DNA of 64,000 nt from Geobacter sp. (GTDB taxonomy: Bacteria > Desulfobacterota > Desulfuromonadia > Geobacterales > DSM-12255): assembly GCA_009684525.1 (NCBI GenBank), contig WKKR01000005.1, positions 186,001 to 250,000 of the forward strand, written 5' to 3'. Made by a program: the position numbers and the translations under genes. Shown in pieces: positions 58,635-64,000 of the stretch. Under the pieces are notes generated by a model. The model was not told where the DNA came from. It made no database searches and saw nothing but the letters and a program-made list of their open reading frames with translations. Position 1 is the stretch's first letter. Each line of letters starts with the position of its first letter.

Positions 58635-58997
58635 CTATCCTTTCAAACGGACACACAGGTCATCGAAGACCTTCCCCCCCACCTTCAGTTCCACCGGCTT
58701 GCCATTCTCCTGAAAGCCGATGGTAACAATCCCGCCCAACAGCTGATTCTCCATCTCGGCAAAGAGCACTGCGCGGGGGTCGAGGAACAGGTTCCCCGAC
58801 TGGAGAAACCCCCTGCCGAGCAAGTCGGCGGCAAATGCTTCCTGTTCCGCCCGGGAGACCCTTTTGAACAGCTGCTTGCGGATGGCTCCGCTGTCAAACC
58901 AGGCATCGATCATCCGGCTGTCGTCGGTTACCAGGGGGTTTTCCGCAGGAGTGGTCAATTGGGCCGCCACAATCCGCCCCGTATTGATGTAGCGCAT
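58635..58997 (-). CDS. Hypothetical protein
   Basis: A 120-residue soluble protein, MRYINTGRIVAAQLTTPAEN at its start, then a helical middle (KQLFKRVSRAEQEAFAADLL) and a beta-rich end (ELKVGGKVFDDLCVRLKG). No family recognised. AAGGAGAG is at the right distance before ATG 58997. It stands alone. Confidence 0.6.
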   Translation of the reverse strand: MRYINTGRIVAAQLTTPAENPLVTDDSRMIDAWFDSGAIRKQLFKRVSRAEQEAFAADLLGRGFLQSGNLFLDPRAVLFAEMENQLLGGIVTIGFQENGKPVELKVGGKVFDDLCVRLKG

Positions 58998-59222
58998 GGT
59001 TCTCTCCTTTCGCCGTATCGCTTCTGCGAACCGCTGCTGACACCGTCTGTGCAGCCAATTCTACTCTAATGAGCCCTAAATACAAGGCTTCACAACTGCC
59101 ATATTATGCGGTATCTTTAACATTGCGGATATTATTCGACAAATCGTTAAATTTTTCTTCATTGGTGCCGATATGCAGTACGTACCCTCGTTCGACGACC
59201 CTTGAATACAGGCTCTTACTCC

Positions 59223-61070
59223 ATGTCCAACGACCAAAGCTGCGAGCAACAACGATCGAAGCCGACCTTGCACCGGCTCATCAGCAGGCTGCCCATTCGT
59301 CTGCAAATGACCTGCATCATCATCACCCTCTTCCTGCCACTCCTCCTTCTCTCCACTCACCACTATATTGCCGAAATCGACCGAGTAACCGCTGAAATAG
59401 ACAGATCTGCCCAGCATGCCGCCCTCGACGTCGCCACCAACCTGGAAGGCCTCATCAACGAAACCGTCGGCATCCTCAAGACGCTTGCCAATCATCCCGC
59501 GGTGATCTCCCAGGACAAAAGCGCCAGCCACAGGCTGTTCGACGGCCTGTTGCCCCACTATCCGCAAAGGCTCAACATCATCGCCTCGAACATGGCGGGA
59601 GAGAACGTGGGGAGCGCCATCCAGCAGCTCTCCCTGAACGACGGCTCCGTTTCCGGCGAGGAATGGTTCGAACTGGCCATAAGGGGTGAGGAAGAGGTCA
59701 TCGGTACTCTCTATACCTGCAGCCTGTTCCGCAGGCCAGCGCTCATGATCGCCCAGCCGGTATACTCGGCCCAGGACCAGGTCATCGGTGTCCTCAGCAT
59801 CCCCCTTGACCTGCAGCAGATATCCCAGAGTCTCGTCAGTTGCCTGCCTGAACAGGGCCGGTGCGATATCGTCGTGGTGGATGCGCGTGGAACCGTCATC
59901 ATCGACACCTCCGCAGGGTCGTTGATCGGCAAGCAGCTCAAGGATACGCCGCTGGCGCCTTTCCGGCTCACACAGGCAAGGGGGAGCGTTACCGGCCAGG
60001 GCAGCGACGGTATCACCCGCCTGGTCGGCACTGCCGCCATCGGCGACAGCGGCTGGCGGGTTCTCGTCTCCATCCCGTCACACGTGATCGACGCCCATGT
60101 GTCTAATACCCGATCGGCACTGCTCATCAACCTGTTCGCCTGCCTTGCTGCCCTGGCGCTGGCAATCCTCCTCGGTCGCAGCATCACCGGAAGGATCGGC
60201 AGCCTGGTCCAGGGGCTCAAGGAGATCGAACAAGGGAACCTGGCGTATCGGCTGCGGCGGTCCGGCAATGGAGAGATCGACACCATTGCCACCACATTCA
60301 ACGCCATGGCGAGCCGTCTCCAGGAAGGGGAACAGACCATCCAGCGAATGAAATCTGACCTGGAGCTGCGGGTGGCCGAGCGGACCGCCCAGCTCGCATC
60401 CACCAACCATGAACTGGAATCGTTCAGCTACTCCGTCTCCCACGACCTGCGCGCCCCGATCAGACACATCGATGCCTACGCCAGGATCATCCTCGAAGAA
60501 CACAACGAGCGGCTCGACCCCGACGCTGCCATCTACATGCAACGCATCCGTCGTTCTGCCGGCAAGATGACCGGACTCATCGAGGCCCTCCTGAGCATGG
60601 CCGGACTGGCCCGGCTGGATATCTTCCGGGAATTGATCGATCTCTCGGACATGGCGCGGGAGATCGCCGGGGAGCTGCAGAACTCTGCACCGGAACGCCA
60701 CGTGGACTTCATCATCAGCGACGGGATGACCGTCTACGCCGATGTGCGGCTGATCCGGATCGTCATGGAAAACCTGATGGGGAACGCCTGGAAATACTCG
60801 TCCAAAAAGGAACGGGCGGTCATCGAGGTGGGCAGCGCCGAACAGGACGGCAAGACATGCTTTTATGTCCGCGATAACGGCGCCGGTTTCGACATGGCCT
60901 ACGCCAACAAGCTCTTTGCCGCCTTCCAGAGGCTCCACACGGAGCGCGACTTCGAGGGGATCGGCATCGGCTTGGCCACGGTGCAGCGGGTCATCCATCG
61001 CCACATGGGAAGGGTCTGGGCCGAGGCTGCCCCCGGTGTCGGCGCCACCTTCTGGTTTACCCTGAACTGA
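59223..61070 (+). CDS. Membrane sensor histidine kinase
   Basis: A 615-residue kinase. Two transmembrane helices (about 31-48 and 295-316) enclose an extracytoplasmic dCache-like sensor domain; a HAMP domain follows (LGRSITGRIGSLVQGLKEIE), then a coiled coil, HisKA with SVSHDLRAPIRH (H at about 406), and HATPase_c with NLMGNAWKYSS, DNGAGFD and GIGIGLA. It would autophosphorylate in response to an external ligand; no response regulator gene is adjacent. ATG 59223 lacks a clear ribosome site; TTG 59202 is an alternative. Confidence 0.9.
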   Translation: MSNDQSCEQQRSKPTLHRLISRLPIRLQMTCIIITLFLPLLLLSTHHYIAEIDRVTAEIDRSAQHAALDVATNLEGLINETVGILKTLANHPAVISQDKSASHRLFDGLLPHYPQRLNIIASNMAGENVGSAIQQLSLNDGSVSGEEWFELAIRGEEEVIGTLYTCSLFRRPALMIAQPVYSAQDQVIGVLSIPLDLQQISQSLVSCLPEQGRCDIVVVDARGTVIIDTSAGSLIGKQLKDTPLAPFRLTQARGSVTGQGSDGITRLVGTAAIGDSGWRVLVSIPSHVIDAHVSNTRSALLINLFACLAALALAILLGRSITGRIGSLVQGLKEIEQGNLAYRLRRSGNGEIDTIATTFNAMASRLQEGEQTIQRMKSDLELRVAERTAQLASTNHELESFSYSVSHDLRAPIRHIDAYARIILEEHNERLDPDAAIYMQRIRRSAGKMTGLIEALLSMAGLARLDIFRELIDLSDMAREIAGELQNSAPERHVDFIISDGMTVYADVRLIRIVMENLMGNAWKYSSKKERAVIEVGSAEQDGKTCFYVRDNGAGFDMAYANKLFAAFQRLHTERDFEGIGIGLATVQRVIHRHMGRVWAEAAPGVGATFWFTLN

Positions 61071-61102
61071 AATCTCCCCGGTACAACCATGTTGCCAGAC
61101 TC

Positions 61103-61135
61103 AAAAAGCCCCGGACCGATGATCCGGGGCTTTTT
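61103..61135. terminator. Bidirectional intrinsic terminator
   Basis: AAAAAGCCCCGGA / TCCGGGGCTTTTT around a seven-base loop, with T runs on both strands, between the convergent kinase and DUF3106 genes. Confidence 0.9.
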
Positions 61136-61187
61136 CAATGCCATCCTTCCACTATCTCCTGCCGAAAACGGAGCGCAGCCGTTCTTG

Positions 61188-61688
61188 TCAACGAAGGTTT
61201 TTCCGCATGTATTCGCCACGCTGCTGTGGGGGCAGCTCCCGCATCTCGCTCCGGATCCGCTGCCGCTCCTCACGGGAAAGACCCCGCCACTTCTGGCGCA
61301 GTTCTTTACGCTCTTCGGGAGGGAGCGACTTGAACCATTGATAACGCTCCCTGATCCGCTGCTGTTCTTCAGGGGGAAGCTTGCGGAACTCGTCGTACCG
61401 TTTCTTCAGCTTCTCGCGTTGATCAGGGGGGAGTTCGCGTAATTTCCGGTAGCGCTCACGGGCTTTCTGTCGCTGTTCCGGAGGCATGCTGCGCCACTGG
61501 TCCGCGTCCCGGCGCAACCGTTCCTGACGCTGGGGCGACAGCCCCTCCCACCGGTCGGCATAGGGTTTGAGCACCTGCTGTTCCTCGCCGGAGAGGCCGT
61601 CCCAGGGGATTTTCCCCGTTTCTGCAGACGCCACGCCGCTCCAGCCGATAAACAGGGCCACGATGACGAACCTGGCAATGCTAGTCAT
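61188..61688 (-). CDS. DUF3106 secreted protein
   Basis: A 166-residue exported protein: signal peptide MTSIARFVIVALFIGWSGV (cleavage near ASA-E), then a highly charged helical repeat of about 20 residues built on LPPEERxxLRxRYRxFRxLP, e.g. ELPPDQREKLKKRYDEFRKL. This is the DUF3106 pattern. The family sits behind extracytoplasmic sigma factors and their membrane partners, and resembles Spy-type chaperones in composition. ATG 61688 overlaps the upstream gene by eight bases. Confidence 0.88.
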   Translation of the reverse strand: MTSIARFVIVALFIGWSGVASAETGKIPWDGLSGEEQQVLKPYADRWEGLSPQRQERLRRDADQWRSMPPEQRQKARERYRKLRELPPDQREKLKKRYDEFRKLPPEEQQRIRERYQWFKSLPPEERKELRQKWRGLSREERQRIRSEMRELPPQQRGEYMRKNLR

Positions 61689-62049
61689 GCTTCTGCCCTT
61701 TTTCCGCCAGCCAGAGGTAAAAGTCCAGGTCTTCATACATATCCAGGTGATCCTGGGTGCTGACGATCTCCAGATCGTCGCCCGGCAGGGTGGCCGGCTT
61801 CTCCTGGCGACCGGAGAACCAGATGGAGGAAGCGATCACCAGCACTGCCGTCGTCGCCAGCCCTCCTGTCGTGACCCAGCGGGGGATGAAGAAGGAGGGA
61901 AACCACCGCTTCTCCGCAACGCCCACCGCATGCCGGCGCGCATGTGCCAGCCGCGCCAGGACTCCCGGTTCGAGCCGCTCTGCCGCGGCATCCAGCTCCC
62001 GTACCAGACGTTCAGGGATCTTTTCGTTGTCCAATCGCTCTCCACGCAT
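61681..62049 (-). CDS. Single-span membrane protein between sigma factor and DUF3106 genes
   Basis: A 122-residue protein with one membrane helix (about 62-78, TTGGLATTAVLVIASSIWF). The N-terminal cytoplasmic half is helical (RLVRELDAAAERLEPGVLARLAHAR), the C-terminal half acidic. Placed between the sigma gene and DUF3106 it may be an anti-sigma-like or DUF3619-type protein. Start and the sigma stop share a base (TGATG); a GTG at 62052 is the alternative start. Confidence 0.72.
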   Translation of the reverse strand: MRGERLDNEKIPERLVRELDAAAERLEPGVLARLAHARRHAVGVAEKRWFPSFFIPRWVTTGGLATTAVLVIASSIWFSGRQEKPATLPGDDLEIVSTQDHLDMYEDLDFYLWLAEKGQKHD

Positions 62050-62612
62050 CACTGATACTCCTCCAGAACGTTGCGCAGGGCCGTGACGGCCCTAAAGTAA
62101 TGGGTCTTGACACTCCCTCCCGAACAGCCCATGGCTGCCGCCGTTTCCGCCACATCCAGTCCTTCCCATGCCCGCAGCAGAAAGGCCTGTTGCTGGCGAA
62201 GCGGCAGTCCGCGAATCGCCTTGTCCAGCTTCACCCCCAGTTCCCGGTTCAACAGGAGCGAGGCAGGTGTTGTCCCGATGGGATCGGCCACCTTCTCCAG
62301 CGGGCATTCCTCCTCCTCGCCATCTTTGGACCCGAAACCGAACCAGATGCGCAGGCGGTTGCGCACCAGGCTGCGCCGGTGCCAGTCGGTGATGCGGCTC
62401 TGCAGGACACGGTGGAAGAGCGGCGGCCACTCATTCTCCGGCTTCTTCGTGTAGCGTCTGACAAAATCGAGCATGGCATCCTGCACGATATCAAGGGCAT
62501 CGTCCTGGTTGCCGGTGGCGAGGTACGCCATCCGATAGGCCCGACGCTCCACGTCGGCAAGGAAACGGTTGAGTTCTACGGATGCTGCCAGCGGAAACTC
62601 CCTGTACGGCAC
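62049..62612 (-). CDS. RNA polymerase sigma factor, ECF-like
   Basis: About 187 residues. Region 2: RMAYLATGNQDDALDIVQDAMLDFVRRY; region 4 near the end: LPLRQQQAFLLRAWEGLDVAETAAAMGCSGGSVKTHYFRA, an HTH of sigma70 region 4. The start is unsure: GTG 62612 is a guess that fits the family N-terminus, without a ribosome site. It should direct polymerase to a small envelope-stress regulon, probably including this operon. Overlap with the next gene implies coupling. Confidence 0.85.
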   Translation of the reverse strand: MPYREFPLAASVELNRFLADVERRAYRMAYLATGNQDDALDIVQDAMLDFVRRYTKKPENEWPPLFHRVLQSRITDWHRRSLVRNRLRIWFGFGSKDGEEEECPLEKVADPIGTTPASLLLNRELGVKLDKAIRGLPLRQQQAFLLRAWEGLDVAETAAAMGCSGGSVKTHYFRAVTALRNVLEEYQ

Positions 62613-62706
62613 AGAAGGTGATATGGGTGCCGATTGATTAATATAACGCAGCAGGCCCTGTCCGGTTGACAGGCATCTGGAGGGACAATCGGGAAAAGGG
62701 GGAAAA

Positions 62707-63180
62707 TCAGCGGGTAAAGCGTCGCACCAGGTCGCTGCTCTCCGGATAGGCCCTGCAGAGTTCGTCGGCAGTGGGGAGCTCGAAATCGGCAAAATCGAAG
62801 CCGGGAGCCACCAGGCAGGCAACGAAGCTGAAACCGGCCAGGGGGCGGGCCGCCTGAACGACCGCAGCCGGCACCACTGCCAGCGGCTCGCCACCGCTGC
62901 CGACCGGTCCGAGCAGGGTCAGCTGCGGTTCGTCACCCAGCATGACCAGCTCCAGCGGGCCGCCTGCCAGGTGCAGCCACGCCTCCTCGCTCCGGACCCG
63001 GTGGAATGCGGAGAATTCGCCCGACTCCAGCAGGTAATAGATGGCCGTAAGGGCCACCCGCACGCCGGGATAGCCGTACAGAAGCCCAAGCGAATGGTTC
63101 GAGCGGTGCACCTCGCGGAACCATCCCCCCTCGGGGTGGCGCTCAAGATGATAGGCGGCGATGAGTTGGGCAGCGGTCAC
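62707..63180 (-). CDS. Cupin domain protein (DUF985)
   Basis: A 157-residue cupin_5 protein. Signature HLERHPEGGWFREVHRS, then YYLLESGEFSAFHRVRSEEAWLHLAGGPLEL (H-x-E-like metal site) and GFSFVACLVAPGFDFADFEL are characteristic. DUF985 cupins are metal-binding and of unknown reaction, maybe epimerase-like. It starts with GTG 63180, overlapping the preceding stop (GTGA), so it is coupled to the small membrane protein gene. Confidence 0.88.
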   Translation of the reverse strand: MTAAQLIAAYHLERHPEGGWFREVHRSNHSLGLLYGYPGVRVALTAIYYLLESGEFSAFHRVRSEEAWLHLAGGPLELVMLGDEPQLTLLGPVGSGGEPLAVVPAAVVQAARPLAGFSFVACLVAPGFDFADFELPTADELCRAYPESSDLVRRFTR

Positions 63181-63473
63181 GGGGTTCGCTCCGATTCCTG
63201 GTTGGCCGGCTTGCAGTAGATACAACCGCCATACTTCCAGGGACTGAACTCGCCGCAGGCCAGGCAGTGGCGGAAATGGCCGGGAACCTCGGCTAGCGGC
63301 TTCTTGAAATAGAGGACAAAGACGAAGACCGGCAGGATGCTGCTGACGAGCGCCCATGCCAGAGGGTTGCGCGCCCGACGCCGGGCGAAGACCCAGGAAA
63401 GGGCCGCGGCCGTAATCCCCGGAATCCCGAATACGATGATCACGCCGAGAAATGGCTTGATGGATTCCATCAT
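63177..63473 (-). CDS. Small membrane protein with C-terminal zinc ribbon
   Basis: A 98-residue protein with two helices (about 8-28 and 38-55) and a short cytoplasmic zinc ribbon, HCLACGEFSPWKYGGCIYC (C-x2-C...C-x2-C). Function unknown. Tandem ATGs at 63473 and 63470; AAGGA precedes. It is followed by the coupled cupin gene. Confidence 0.7.
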   Translation of the reverse strand: MMESIKPFLGVIIVFGIPGITAAALSWVFARRRARNPLAWALVSSILPVFVFVLYFKKPLAEVPGHFRHCLACGEFSPWKYGGCIYCKPANQESERTP

Positions 63474-63503
63474 GTTGTCTGTCCTTCCGGATGATATTTC
63501 AGT

Positions 63504-64000
63504 CTAGAATTCCGCATGCCGTGGTGTCCGCGGAAAGGGGATGACATCGCGGATGTTCTCCATGCCGGTCAGGTACATGATGAGCCGCTCGAAGCCGAGC
63601 CCGAACCCGGCATGGGGGCACGATCCCCAGCGCCGGCTCTCCAGGTACCACCAAAGCCCGGCCGGGTCGATCCCGGTCTCCTCCATCCGCTGCACCAGGA
63701 GATCGTGGCGCTCTTCGCGCTGGCTGCCGCCGATGATCTCCCCCACTTTGGGGACCAGCAGGTCCATGGCGGCAACGGTCCTGTTGTCGTCGTTCTGCCG
63801 CATGTAGAAAGCCTTGATGTCGCGGGGGTAGTTGACGATGAAGACCGGGCCTCCCACCACCTGCTCCGACAGGTAGCGCTCATGCTCGGTCTGCAGGTCG
63901 AGCCCCCAGGAAACCGGGTACTGGAACGGCACCGGCGCCTTTTCCAGCCGGGCGATCGCCTCGGTATACTCCATCATGGCAAAGGAAGAATCCGCCACCC
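63504..64000 (-). CDS. asnS: Asparaginyl-tRNA synthetase (C-terminal part, cut by window edge)
   Basis: The last about 165 residues of a class II synthetase. [20 protein letters not shown] and [16 protein letters not shown] are AsnRS segments; motif 3 is [15 protein letters not shown], and the C-terminus [12 protein letters not shown] is typical of AsnRS. It charges tRNA-Asn with asparagine. The N-terminal anticodon-binding domain lies beyond the window. Confidence 0.95.
   Translation of the reverse strand, partial: VADSSFAMMEYTEAIARLEKAPVPFQYPVSWGLDLQTEHERYLSEQVVGGPVFIVNYPRDIKAFYMRQNDDNRTVAAMDLLVPKVGEIIGGSQREERHDLLVQRMEETGIDPAGLWWYLESRRWGSCPHAGFGLGFERLIMYLTGMENIRDVIPFPRTPRHAEF

Noticed and set aside
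1-64000. CRISPR arrays, rRNA and tRNA genes, complete insertion sequences
   Set aside because: None seen on either strand; no transposase or integrase gene recognised in the window.

Overview
The window looks like chromosome from a Geobacter-type bacterium (Geobacteraceae, Desulfobacterota). This is inferred from family content, not from a search. Pointers are two GEMM-I riboswitches of the Geobacter type (one ahead of a DUF4382 lipoprotein), a GSU2403-type nucleotidyltransferase, a hybrid cluster protein, class I fumarase, bacteriohemerythrin, BCAM0308 and YkgJ small metal-binding proteins, and GC-rich housekeeping genes. No rRNA, tRNA or CRISPR array was seen.

Layout. 1-13,875 is GC-rich core: a methyltransferase start, a beta-barrel-like protein and a MATE pump; a polar amino acid ABC transporter; hcp with a palindrome upstream; an MFS carrier; a TPR protein; O-acetylhomoserine sulfhydrylase; class I fumarase with a promoter and an operator-like palindrome; a pseudouridine synthase; a SAM methyltransferase. 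About 13,800-24,250 is an accessory region, much of it AT-rich. The 3' end of the methyltransferase gene is duplicated (84 bp) around a nucleotidyltransferase gene. Then come an 885-aa SIR2-PIN protein and a 590-aa OLD-like ATPase/TOPRIM protein (candidate defence pair), a riboswitch-controlled DUF4382 lipoprotein and two beta-propeller-like lipoproteins. Two related structured RNAs with intrinsic terminators stand at 15,186 and 21,789, and a pair of long palindromic repeats at 18,225 and 21,492.

24,500-36,800 holds hemerythrin, an nhaA remnant, PEP carboxylase, two EamA exporters, many small envelope proteins, a second GEMM riboswitch and a ferritin-like protein. 36,800-53,000 holds two DEAD-box helicases and a cold-shock protein, a rhomboid protease, a LOR/SDH-type ornithine cyclodeaminase candidate, a CBS/DRTGG/DHH pyrophosphatase, WrbA, a patatin-like lipoprotein, carbamate kinase with a cyclic-2,3-diphosphoglycerate-synthetase-like GTPase, a CBS-GGDEF enzyme and a probable stand-alone structured RNA at 48,108-48,345. 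53,000-64,000 holds zinc-ribbon and YkgJ proteins, an MFS carrier, a zinc alcohol dehydrogenase, periplasmic carbonic anhydrase, a sensor kinase, a sigma factor/membrane protein/DUF3106 operon, a cupin and the 3' part of asnS.

The strongest candidates for undescribed biology are the SIR2-PIN plus OLD-like pair with its flanking structured RNAs and repeats, the pseudoknotted RNA near 48.1-48.3 kb, and the pseudoknot-prone leader at 22.0 kb. Dinucleotide cyclase and riboswitch biology (CBS-GGDEF plus two GEMM switches) and cold-response genes are recurring themes.
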